A stretch of 64,000 bases of DNA from NCBI GenBank assembly GCA_025200525.1, contig CM045761.1:95332182-95396181 (forward strand). The letters run 5' to 3'. The notes beneath the pieces are model-generated. The model saw only the letters and a program-made list of their open reading frames with translations. It ran no database searches and was not told where the DNA came from. Position numbers and translations under genes: made by a program. The stretch comes from Camellia lanceoleosa (Eukaryota; Streptophyta; Magnoliopsida; Ericales; Theaceae). The number at the start of each line of letters is the position of its first letter. Position 1 is the stretch's first letter. Shown piece by piece: positions 24,248 through 34,245 of the stretch.

Positions 24248-24724
24248 ATGGCGAAACATTTGAAAGACCTCCTTTCGTCAGATCGAATTGCTGGCTTTAG
24301 TCGCCATTTCTCTATTCCTGACGATGTCCACCTATCGTTTATGGCGGACGGCACTCTTGACATGGAGAGGGAGGACAAAACCACGATTGTCTTTCCCCTT
24401 TTGTCAATCGCAGAGGGTGGAGTCCGCTTTCCCCTTCACCCGTTTCTGAGGGCTGTTCTTCGCCATTGGGATTTGATCCCTTCCCAGCCCAATGTGAATT
24501 CTTTAGAATTATAATGGGGGTCGTGTATTTGAACCGTTGCCTTGGAATTAATCTTGGCATTCACGCCATTGACCTTTATTATGCTTTGGCCAAGTCCTCA
24601 CTGGTAAACGCCGTTACTTCCTCAGAGCTAAGGATACAGATCATCAGTTGATCACTATGCTTTCCAGCTCTGGGAAATGAGTTGATGATGTCATGGTCGT
24701 TGTCCACGGCAACTGGGAGTTCGG
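24248..24724 (+). pseudogene. Gag-like fragment, putative gypsy-type transposon domain
   Basis: ATG at 24248 opens MAKHLKDLLSSDRIAGFSRH; the frame stays open to 24514 with GGVRFPLHPFLRAVLRHWDL and PSQPNVNS, then shifts and continues as IIMGVVYLNRCLGINLGIHA (24508-24567) up to VHGNWEFGEGEDR (about 24730). The FPLHPFLRA-x-LRHWDL-x-PSQLNVNS pattern is that of the plant 'putative gypsy type transposon' N-terminal domain. Fragment only, with at least one frameshift, cut on the right by an LTR end. Confidence 0.65.
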
Positions 24725-25095
24725 CGAAGGGGAGGATCGATCTTTGATCAAGCGAGTGGGGGTGCTCATTTCAGGACCTTCCCCTCTCGTACCCAAGTTC
24801 CCGAGGCGAGACAACTTTGGTGATGACAAACACGTGGCCTTTGGCATGAGTCAAGGTTTCCTAAATTTTCCAAAAATAAAATATTTAGGTGGCGACTCTA
24901 TAATCTGGCAAAGCAATCCAGTTTTGGCATTATTTGATTCGAAATCGATTTTCCAAAATGATTTGCCGGATTGGACTCTTTGGTGTTTATCAGTTTGACA
25001 TTGCACTTGTGAAACTAGATTCAGAACCGTGACAAGAGTCCAAACTGTAGGACCAATTCGAGCTCTCCAAAAGGGGGCGTGAAAAAGTCGAGCTA
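24725..25095 (+). mobile_element. LTR 3'-end fragment, joined to integrase tail
   Basis: The last ~370 bases of a Tat LTR: GATCGATCTTTGATCAAGCG, CCCTCTCGTACCCAAGTTCC, a CACGTGG site at 24831, TTAGGTGGCGACTCTATAAT and the end GTCGAGCTACA. It is most similar to 37880-38248. No primer-binding site follows; the next base is inside integrase sequence. This is a recombination or deletion junction. Confidence 0.75.
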
Positions 25096-25281
25096 CACAT
25101 GGTACTGAAAGACAACCGGGCTCCCATCCATGACCGTAGGGGCAAGTTCAGACCTAATTAGACTGGTCCTTATATCATCAAATCTATCTGGTCAAGAGGG
25201 GCGATTATTCTTATGGACCTAGATGGCCTGGAGTTTTCACAGCGAATCAATAGGGACAAGTTAAATAAATACTATCCCTGA
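25096..25281 (+). pseudogene. Integrase C-terminal tail (element B)
   Basis: Reads LKDNRAPIHDRRGKFRPN, a stop, TGPYIIKSIWSRGAIILMDL and DGLEFSQRINRDKLNKYYP before TGA at 25279-25281. It matches the end of the integrase at 20434. Only the last 60 residues or so remain; everything between the LTR end and this point is deleted. Confidence 0.85.
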
Positions 25282-25939
25282 GAGGTTCGTTAGGCAAAAA
25301 CCTGGAAGGGCGACCTAGGCAAAGGTTAGAGCATGAAAAATTAGAAATAAAAAACAAAACTAAGCTCGCAAGGTTGAAAACCCTAAAGGGCAAGTTTGGC
25401 AAAAGTTAGAGTGCAAGAGGAGAGAGTTAATACTTGAGTGAACTTGAACCGAACTACATAAGGCTTGATTCCCATCTTTGGGATACGTAGGCAACTTCAT
25501 CCTAAAGTTCGGCCATAACCATCTCCAACTCGACTGTCCTCTTCATTTATTTGATCAAGCCATCTTTCTCCATTATCAATTAGCTCGGGTGTGTGATCTT
25601 TATGTTGGCAAAAGGGCTGGAATGAATGTAGTAATGGGCAGTTGCGATCTGTTGATTTGGGGTTATACATCTTAAGAGTCGATTCTGTGCGTGTCAGGCA
25701 GTGATCATTTCCAAATGAAAAGTTTTAATAAAAGTTGATTTTCTTCAAAATTTTACCTTTTACAAATTTGACCATTTTGGGACCAAAAGGAAATTTTTTA
25801 GTGCCCGTAACTTTAATTTCATTGATTTCAACATAGGTACATTCTCCAACTCTCTGATTTGAATCAAAGTTTCTCTTACATTATAAAACTTGAAAAGAAA
25901 GGTCAAAGCAATAAACTACGGGCATAGGTGAGATCAGGT
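25282..25939 (+). other. Noncoding region after pol (element B)
   Basis: Homologous to 20435-21060, with the same GGGCGACCTAGGCAAA and TTAGAGCATGAAAAATTAGA phrases. No gene seen. Confidence 0.6.
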
Positions 25940-27234
25940 GTGCCTGTGTCCTCTGCTCGTGTCTGCGGAAGTCTTTGCCGCCAAAGTTGGCCCAACCTAC
26001 GCCTCATCCTCAAGCCAAGCCAAACACTCGCCAGAATGGGCATAACTGAAGCTAGGGGCAGGGGCTAGAAGCTCCCTCGTCCTCCAAGCAATGAGGTACC
26101 GAGTCAAGTGTGAACCACGAACTGGGAATGAAGCCAGGTATTCTACCCCCTCATTTGAACGGGTCTGATCATGTCCAAACTGGGGTCTAAACTAGAAGAT
26201 GAAGTAAAACACGCAATGTGTGAGGCCAATCAACTGAATGCCCGGCTATTAGGACATGTTGTAGCTCATCTCGGTCAAATTAAGCCAGGGGCAACGCCAA
26301 GCTATGTTCGTTGCAGATCTACTACACATCCAATTGCACCACCATCTCTCATTAGGAAAGTCCACTAGTAACTAGCAGAAGAAGTAACCTCGGGCTGAGT
26401 ATTTGGGGCAAAGGTCCACCACTTTCAACTTATCCATGAGCCATACCTAGGAAGGGACGAAAAATAAGAGTGATTAAAAAAATAGAGAGATGTATGTTGA
26501 GAGAAAAGGAAATAAAGCGCTTTGAGAGAAAAATAGAGTGTAAGTACCGAGTGATGTGAGAATCACAAATATAAGAAAGGGTGGGAAACAATACCTGAAG
26601 TAGTAGTGGACTTCTTGCAAGCCTAGTGGTCTCTCACAGATGAAAAGCATCTAAACCCATCAGGGTATCGGCCAATGCTAAACCAATGCAGCTCTTACTC
26701 TCTTTTAGGCATTAGGCTACTTCGATTAGCTTAATGTTGGCTTTGCCATAACTAGGGGCAAGGAGGAAATGCGCGAGCATACATAAATAGAGGGCATGTT
26801 GCTAAAAGCCTCGCCACAGAAGCTCACCTCTGTTTCCAAGGCCAGAAAATCGACGAATTAAGCCGGGTACATCTAGCTTCCCGTCATGAGCCAAAGATTG
26901 AGCTTTGTACAAAGTAAGCCCGCACATGTGTTCTAAAGCCAGGGCATGGCCAAAACGGGGTTAAGGCATGATTTTCTCATCGTGTCAGGATTCCATCAAT
27001 GCTTGAAACTCTTCAAGAGTCAGACACATTTCTTGTGCTTCTAAGCGAAATACACGTGTATTTGGGCCCCAACATCTAGTCGCGGCATGGAGGAACAAAA
27101 AGCAAAGCAAAGTACAGCTCAATGGAAAAAGTGAATTTATGCCGAAACCTTGGAAATTCACCTTTTTTGAGTCGTCTAAAGTGGCTATCCACTATTTGAG
27201 TTTCTTAGCGAGAAAGATCTCCATTTTTAGTGAA
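25940..27234 (-). pseudogene. Antisense DUF7745-like gene (element B)
   Basis: Second copy of the antisense gene. ATG at 27234-27232 opens MEIFLAKKLK then a stop; further stops interrupt the main exon (about 27090-26590), which still shows MCLTLEEFQALMES, MCGLTLYKAQSLAHDGKLD, PGLIRRFSGLGNRGELLWRG, YLCMLAHFLLAPSYGKANI and SCIGLALADTLMGLDAFHL. Most stops are TAG or TGA at places where the sister copies have CAG, CGA or TGG. It lies between the integrase tail and the antisense PMD gene, both genes reading leftwards. More decayed than the copy at 21090-22396. Confidence 0.65.
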
Positions 27235-27807
27235 AACAGCAGCTAAAATGAGATTCTAATGAAGAAATTGCGAAGGAGGACCTTTTGTAGAAGATAGGGC
27301 TGTGAGTGGAAGCCTGTCAGCCATCTGGTGGATCACCACAAGTGGCCGGCCGCCCACTTTTAGTGGTCGCCCGTCCACTTTATGGCATGACAGTTTGGCA
27401 TGTTGGTTTTGTCCTGGTCTTTTTGTTTTGGGTTTTTGTTTTGAGTCATTTGTTTATAGCAAGTGTGTCTAGCTGTGTGTAGGTTGTTTTTACTTCAGTT
27501 TTTATCGAGTTATATTTTACATTTTGGTCATTGGTTGGTTCATTACCCAGTTGAGAACATTACTCTAATACAAGCATTCTCAGTTTGAAATCCAACTCCA
27601 TTTTCATTCTATGCAAATGTGGTGCTCATGATATAAAAATAATAACTCTTTTCATAAAACTGTAGGGTCTCCCCCGATCGTAGTTTTTTTTACAAAAGAG
27701 AGTACATGTTTTCAAAAGCAAAAGTAAAAGCCTATCTGAAGTTATACATGTGCTAAGCTACCAAAATAAAAGAAACTAAGCAAAAGAGTACAAAAATCTG
27801 CGCCAGT
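27235..27807. other. Spacer between the two antisense genes, with GGCC cassette
   Basis: No gene. A cassette at 27337-27385 contains GTGGCCGGCCGCCCAC and GTGGTCGCCCGTCCAC. The remainder (27400-27800) is homologous to 22570-22985. It must contain the terminator region of the PMD gene and the promoter of the DUF7745-like gene if the two are separate transcription units. Confidence 0.5.
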
Positions 27808-30618
27808 CGTATCAAGCTCAAAAGGCCCTCTTCATCCTCTTCCTCAGAAGAGACTCAGGGGCACTATCTCCATCGGTGCCACTATCAAAATCAGACTCCG
27901 AGCTAGAGCCAATATCATCATCTTTGCTCCCTAACTTAGAACCAACCTAAGCGCCCCCTTCACTCTCTGATCTTGAGCCAGCATCATCATCTTTGCTCTC
28001 AAACTCAAAGCGTCATTTCACGCCTCCTGAGTTCTTTGGTCTCGATCATCCCCACTCAAAATCAACTCTGAGCTGCTCTGACTCCGAGCACCTCTGCCCC
28101 TACCTCGACCTCGATGCTCGTCTCGGCCATGTGCTAAAGCCTGACTACCTTTTCTCTCTATCACTGGAAGAGGTGTCGCCGGTGTTGCTGTTGTTGCTAG
28201 TGCCCTTGGTCCAGGTGGAACCTAAGAAAACAAGCATCAACAAATTAGACACAATATGTATATTGTAGAATGTAGTACGCAGTGTGAGCATCATGTATCA
28301 ATGAGTGCAGTCTGTCAGTAGAGTGTATTAAAATGCATGTCAGTTTACAGTATGAGTATTGCATATCAGTGGAAATATGGCATGTCAGTATAGTGTGGGA
28401 AGCAATGCAATGTATGAGGGGAAAGGAAGTATACCTGGATGCCGTGCAAAGTGAGTAGCATCTCCCTTCTCTACACCATGTGAACCAGGGAGGCAACCAG
28501 CTGGAGGAGGCCATCTGTGTACTCTGTGGGTGCCTGCAAGTGAAGTTGAATAATCAGTATCTAAAAAGGGAGAATGTAGGATGCAAGGTGCCAAGTTTAT
28601 GCGCCTAGGGCTCTAACATACCCATGCCCCTCCTCTGGTAGCTCGATCAGGAGCTAGTAGACCGTCCCGCACTACTGTCCCCAAGGAATTGTGGTAGGAA
28701 TCTCCAGCCAATTGGCAGCCTGCGTAGCTAGAGGGGCCTCTCCAATACCAGCCTTGACCTCCTGAGCAGCCTCTCCAGCCAAGGGATCACCTGTTGTGTT
28801 GCTCGCGCGAACTCCAGTCAGGGGTGACATAAGATGAGTCCAAATGAAGGTCATGTAATCTCCATCTCCTCGGAAATAGTCAGCGTCTAGCCCCACCATA
28901 GACTGAATAATGGCCTCAGCTGAGATGGTATCAATTGTTCTCATGGATGTTGGGGGGGCATAGGAACAACCAAGGTGGGCAAGCCTAGTGTCTGGCGTAC
29001 AAACTATTCTCTCAAAAACCAGTCCCAACAGAATGGGCCCTCTAGCAAGATCCAATATCGGGAAGTAACCTGGGCCCCAACATACTGGTCTCCAACTCTG
29101 GTTGGCATCATTTCTCATCACTTCTAAGTGATCTGCAAATAGAGTTGGTACAAGTTGTTAGTTGTCAAAATATGGATCAGAATAGTAGTAAAGGGAAAAA
29201 GTAGAAATGACTGTGAGTTTTGAGTTACCTCATGGGCAACCACTGTGTCGAAGTAGCGACAATAGAAGGCAAAGGTCATGTCCTCGCAGCTCCGGCGGTG
29301 GCACCTGCCATCATACCGCTATGAGTGAGGCATGGACGAAGCAATCTCATCCATCGGCTCTGGAGCCAGGGCTGAAAAATAGGCATAAACCTACAGCTGC
29401 AAGAAAAGATTAGCAGCGTGCATCAACAATGTATGAACAGATATGAAATAGAAAGTGCAAAGCAAAAAACACAATGCATGAACAAATATAAGGTAGAAAA
29501 TGCAAAGCAAAAAGCATAAGAAGCAAATAGAATTGGAGGTGTAGCGCATTCCTCCTAAGCACTCTAGTAGCCTCCTACCTTGTTTGCCTTCATAAAGGAA
29601 GTGGAGCTCATGTAGTAGTAGAGTGTGGCAAGGCCAGCTCCACCCCAGTCATAAATCGGACCCAGGATAGGGTCACAAGGGTACTTAGGAAGTACAAACC
29701 CACGGTAGTCCACCTGTTCGCGAACAAGGTGGTTACCAAGAAGGTACATCAAGAAGCCCCGAGCGTACTGCTCTACCTCCTCCTGAGTCTCAGGCTAACT
29801 CCTATGGAAGCACTCGAGGAACCAACTGTATCACACCATAGCTGGCCTGTATAAGGGTGGGCTCGCTCTGAGCAGGTAGGTCTAGGCTGCCTCCCACTGG
29901 CCCATGTGCATATCAAAAGGGATCGAATCACCACCTACTCCTAAGCCTGTGATCATCAAAAAGTCATAGGGGGTCATCGTCATCTCCCCAGTGGAAGAGA
30001 AGTGGAAGAAGTTAGTGGTATCCCACCATGTCTCCACTAATGCTCCAAGCAGGGCCCAGCTGGCTATGTGGCGCGTAGGCCCGATGCGGAGTAAGCCAAA
30101 GCCTACCTCATTGACAAGGTCACAGACCTGCAAAGGAAGCTAATAATACCAAGCCCTGGCTGTCACTGCCCCGTAATCCCTACAAGAGCGAGAATCTTCC
30201 TATGCCAAAGAAGGAGTGAATCAGAGAAAAGGCAGTGCAAGACAGTCAGGTGAAAGGCAGTAAAGCAAAAAAATAAAGGTTGTACCTCAGTAGCACCATA
30301 GGAAAGGTAGGAGTTCGGGTCCCTCAACAAAATATCCTCCGGCATGTGACCAATGAAATCATCAAAGCACCTGATGCCTCCGGGCTCCATCGTGTGCGTG
30401 TGGGGGTGGTAAGTGGCTGGATTAAAGGGTCTCACCCTCAATGGTTGTAACTCAAGCTCAGGCTCTGGGGCGAAGACCTCTACCTCTGTCTCGAAGTCAG
30501 CGGCAATGTCTTCTGTTGTCTTACCAGCCTCAGCTGTTGTAGGCTCCTCAACCTCGACAGGAGGTGCAAGAATAGGTACCTCGTGTGGGGTACCATCATG
30601 TGGGACATCATCTGCCAT
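27808..30618 (-). pseudogene. Antisense plant mobile domain (PMD) gene, six exons, nonsense-ridden
   Basis: Complete gene model opposite to gag-pol. Exons: 30618-30286 (ATG in CCAGATGG), 30199-29579, 29396-29229, about 29132-28622, 28533-28435 and 28221 to about 27808, with GT...AG introns. PMD signature in exon 2: GFGLLRIGPTRHIASWALLG, ALVETWWDTTNFFHF, GEMTMTPYDFLMITGLGVGG; exon 4 has LLGLVFERIVCTPDTRLAHL; the C-terminus is Arg/Gly-rich then acidic then KRMKRAF. The PMD family (MAIN/MAIL1 in Arabidopsis, nuclear, silencing-related; many copies inside retroelements) is known; this copy's role is not. At least nine premature stops: 30142, 29884, 29834, 29797, 29393, 29321, 28674, 28656 and 28473 (first base, minus strand); eight are TAG. 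The frame into exon 4 is off by one. Confidence 0.8.
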
Positions 30619-30985
30619 CTGGAAAGTGGTGAAAAATGACGAAAAATGGAGAAAATAGGGAAAACTTGAAAAAAGTCAACCCTAGGAGAGAGAAAATGAG
30701 AGAAAAAGTCAAAACCCAGAAAAGTTCACAAAACCCAAGAGAAACTCGAGGGAAACAAGCCCAAACTGTTGAAAACTCAAAAAAATCAACGAAAACAAAA
30801 TCTGATCGGTTCAAAGTGAAGAGGGCCAAAGAGGTTTTACGAATAAAGTTTGTGTGGGGCATTGAAAAACGCGTACAAAGCACAAATCAAGAGAGAGGAA
30901 GCACCTAGAGAGAGAGAGAGAGGGAGCATGATTTTGGACTTGGGTGTGTTGAAGAAATGAGGTTTGGTGGTGTATTTAAAGACAC
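30619..30985 (-). promoter_or_regulatory. Promoter and 5' leader of antisense PMD gene
   Basis: Read on the minus strand, CTTTAAATACACC (TATA-like TTTAAATA at 30980-30973) is followed about 55 bases on by a CT microsatellite (30921-30906) and then a long pyrimidine-rich leader ending CACTTTCCAG-ATG at 30618. This TATA plus CT-leader layout is typical of plant promoters and is independent of the LTR promoter. Transcription start is inferred near 30945. Confidence 0.6.
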
Positions 30986-31019
30986 CCAAGCCCAAATGTC
31001 GAGTTTGCCCCCAAAATGG

Positions 31020-31095
31020 CATTAGTGCCCGGCAGGCCACTAACAGTGGGCGACCGTACACTATTAGTGGCCGACAGGTCCCTTTTGTGGCCTAG
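31020..31095. repeat. GGCC cassette upstream of PMD promoter
   Basis: Half-sites GCCCGGCAGGCCACTAACAG, GTGGGCGACCGTACACTATT and GTGGCCGACAGGTCCC lie 40-120 bases upstream of the TATA-like site. The pattern matches the cassettes in the LTRs but the order and spacers differ. Confidence 0.65.
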
Positions 31096-31383
31096 TGCTG
31101 GTTTTCTTCCCCTTTTGCCCTAACAGTGTATAGGAGGTCCTCTTTTGGGTCCGAAAATAAGGATTGAGGTATTTGAATTGGATTTGATTTCTGAGGAGCT
31201 TAAAACTGTGTTATGGTTGCGCCGTTCCAGTGTCTATTGTACTCTGGCATACGAACGTGCCCTAATTTCAAATATGAACAAGTTGTATCCTTTTGACTAT
31301 TTTACAAAGCCTTTGAGGGGTAAGTTGGAGGTTGTTGTCGAACATCGCTTTTGTTCATGTTGTTGTTTTACATATCTGATATA

Positions 31384-31550
31384 TTCTCTTGCGTATAACA
31401 TGCTTTCAATTCTCTTGCATAGAACATGCTTTCAATTCTCTTGCATAGAACATGCTTTCAATTCTCTTGCATAGAGCATGCTTTAGAACATGCTTTCAAT
31501 TATCTTGCATAGAACATGCTTTCAATTATCTTGCATAGAACATGCCTTAC
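31384..31550 (+). repeat. 26-base tandem array in 3' untranslated region
   Basis: Six to seven copies of a 26-base unit containing GAACATGCTTTCAATTCTCT, some truncated. The array lies between the antisense gene promoter and the polypurine tract. Confidence 0.85.
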
Positions 31551-31554
31551 ATCT

Positions 31555-32300
31555 TGTTTTGTTATCCTCTCTACGCGAAAGTGTAGTTAGGATCACCTCA
31601 TTACACGAAAGTGTGGCTTGGTTGTTCTCGTTATCCTCTCTACGCAGAAGTGTAGTTAGGATCACCTCGTTACGCGGAAGTGTGGATTGGTTGATCTCCT
31701 TATCCTCTCTACGCAGAAGTGTAGTTAGGATCGCCTCGTTACGCGGAAGTGTGGCTTGGTTGTTCTCGTTATCCTCTCTACGAGGAACTGTGGCTTGGTT
31801 GTTCTTGTATCCTCTTTATGCGAAAGTGTAGTTAGGATCACCTCGTTATGCGGAAGTGTGGCTTGGTTGTTTTCGTATCCTTTCTACGCGGAAGTGTAGT
31901 TGGGATCACCTTTACACACGGTAGTATGGCTTGGTTTGTTTTGTTATCCTCTCTATGTGGAAGTGTAGTTAGGATCGCTATGCTACATGATGGTGTAGCT
32001 TGGTTGTCTTTGTTCCTCGCTACGTAGAATTGTAGCTTGGTTCGCTCTTATGCCTCTCTTTATGGTAGTGTAGTTCGGGTTAGTTTTTTTTTTTTTTTTT
32101 TTCCCTTTCTACGCAGAAGTGTAGTTTAGTTAGGTTTGTTTCTTGTTAACCATTCTACGTAGTAGTGTAATTTGGTTTGTTGTTTCTCACCTCTCTACGC
32201 AGAAGTGTAGTTTGGCTTGTCTCTTGTTAACATTTTTGCACGGAAGTGTAGTTTTGAATTGTTTCTTATATGCGGAAGCGTAGTTAAAATTGTTTACTGT
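31555..32300 (+). repeat. 69-base tandem array in 3' untranslated region
   Basis: Units of about 69 bases made of two related halves, TCTACGCAGAAGTGTAGTTA and TTACGCGGAAGTGTGGCTTG, repeated with growing decay to the right (starts near 31581, 31650, 31719, 31827). Tandem arrays just upstream of the PPT are a published property of Tat elements and a known source of satellite DNA. Confidence 0.85.
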
Positions 32301-32582
32301 TATTTATGTCAATTGTTGCATTGCATTGAATCTCATTTGTTAGGCGGTATGCTTGTTTGTATTCTCTACTATTGCATTGCATCATGTATATCGTGTTTCA
32401 TTTTTCATCTTGTCTGTGAACTACGCTGGTTTGATTCCTTGCAAAGGGATACGTAGGCAGCTTTCGAGCTCAACAAATTTATTTTATGTCTTGATTGCTT
32501 GCCCGAGTCTTATGGCCTTGTCAAAATGGGTCGTCTTTGTGTTTGACATTCACTCACGGCATTTCATGACTCCAAAAAATTT
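32301..32582 (+). other. Unique end of the 3' untranslated region (element B)
   Basis: No gene. The segment GTCAAAATGGGTCGTCTTTG then TTTGACATTCACTCACGGCA is shared with the minus-strand element at 51190-51230, so it is a conserved part next to the PPT. Confidence 0.6.
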
Positions 32583-32596
32583 AAAAAGGGGGCAAC
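32583..32596 (+). other. Polypurine tract (element B)
   Basis: AAAAAGGGGGCAAC directly before the TGTAGACACC start of the 3' LTR; this is the plus-strand primer site of Ty3-type reverse transcription. Confidence 0.8.
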
Positions 32597-32938
32597 TGTA
32601 GACACCCCATTTTTTACCCGCCCTTAAGACTTGGGCGCCACCGATTGATCACCCAATGATGAATTTATATGATTGTCCAAATGCTCGAGTTCCTCGGTAA
32701 GAAACCTCAGTTTTTAGCCTTAAAAACCTACAAACCTCGTGCCTTGTTTTTGAACCAAAACAGTAGTTTTTCAAGCCTAACCATCCAAGGACCTACAGAA
32801 CCACTAGTGGCCGGCCGCCCACTTTTAGTGGCTGTAAAAATTCAGATCGTTTTGCCAGCTGTGCCAGCTTTCTCCACAAATGCATGCACTGCACCAGCTA
32901 TGTCTCTATGGATATTTTCGAGCTAGTTTTATATATTT

Positions 32939-32948
32939 CTATATATAG
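32939..32948 (+). promoter_or_regulatory. LTR2 TATA box
   Basis: CTATATATAG followed by a CT-containing leader; same position and sequence as in LTR1. Confidence 0.7.
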
Positions 32949-33355
32949 ATGGCTCTCTTTCAAAAATTAGGGTTAGAAAAATTTGTGGAGCAAAGTTTTG
33001 GAAAAAATTTCTTCCTCTACATTTCTCTCTCCCTTGCAACTTCTATACCCTTTGCCTAGACACTCTAAACCAAACCTTGAGGGTTCTTTGCTGAGGTGTT
33101 TGAGCTTGCATTCTAGCTTTTGAGGGTGTGAAATTAGTGGTTTGTAATTCAAAGGATCACTCATCTTCAAGAGGTATACATCCTCGCTCTTTTGCACTAT
33201 TTCTTTCCTATCTTTTCTTACTATTTTTGGACTATTTTTCACCTATATTTGTGGGCTGAAACTTCTTGTTTAAGGCCATTAAAGGTAGAGGGGTTGACCA
33301 CCCTTCTTTGAACCTTGTTTCCTAGGCTTTTACCCTTGTGTTTCTTACCTTTTCA

Positions 33356-33705
33356 TCGGGGGTGTTGGAATTAGCACTTTGACGGACAAGTTAGTATTCT
33401 CTCTAGTTTACTTCTATTTCAAGTTACTTCCTCTATTCTTACCTCCCTCCTTTAGTTGACATTCCTCCCTTTTTATATTACCTCTGGACCAGAGGGACGG
33501 GCCCACTTTTGATCTCGCACGTGGTTACCTATTCGGCCCTTCAGTTGAGTGTTGGCTCCTATTCAGCTCCTTATATGGCCTATTCGTTTATTCGGCTTTA
33601 TGAGCCCTTGGTCAGGGCCATATTATTTTGGCCGGATGTCGATCGAATGCCTTGCCTTTTCCTAACTAATTTTATTTGGCCTCCACAGTTTAATCTCTTC
33701 GGAGA
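33356..33705 (+). mobile_element. Foreign LTR fragment inside LTR2
   Basis: Begins TCGGGGGTGTTGGAATTAGC and continues with TTGACGGACAAGTTAGT and several TATTCGGC phrases, matching 23577-23905. LTR1 has unrelated sequence at this point, and homology with LTR1 resumes at TTCATTACCAATGG. No flanking duplication is seen, which favours gene conversion or template switching over simple insertion. Confidence 0.65.
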
Positions 33706-34144
33706 TTCATTACCAATGGCATGACATCTCCCTCGTCCCTAAAACAACCCTTTGTTTGACACTTCTTTCCATTAGTGGACTTAATGCTCATTTTAGACTA
33801 AAATGACTAATGAATGGAAAGGTAATTAAAAAAGATGTTAAATTGGAATAAAATAAAGCAAGATACTAAAATGGTTTGGGGTTCAATCGGACGTTAATTG
33901 AACCCATTGAGTCTTGAGTTGTTTCATACTTGTTAGTGATGAAAACGGTTCAAGAGTCGATGTCAACCGCTTTCCTTGATCAATATCATGATAGAGAGGA
34001 GGTTCATGGGTCTTTAAGTTATCATGCAATGAATTTGCACTGATTGATGGCTTGCGAATTGAGCCTAGCCCTCTAGTGGACAAATATCCCCTGAGAATGC
34101 TTTGTCTGTGCTCTGTTTGTTTTCTATTGCAGCAGGAGAAAACC

Positions 34145-34245
34145 AACATTAGGGCCGGCAGCCCACCTTTACCGTACATCAGGCCACTATTAGTGGGCGG
34201 CCGGCCACCATTTCTGGCCTACCGACCACCTCTTTCAGCCAAGCA
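34145..34245. repeat. GGCC cassette in LTR2
   Basis: GGGCCGGCAGCCCACC, GTGGGCGGCCGGCCACC and TACCGACCACC half-sites, at the position matching 10825-10897 of LTR1 but with different spacers and one more half-site. Confidence 0.7.

Noticed and set aside
31145..31831. Plus-strand frames of 109 and 113 codons
   Set aside because: They run through the 26- and 69-base arrays; peptide repeats equal DNA repeats.
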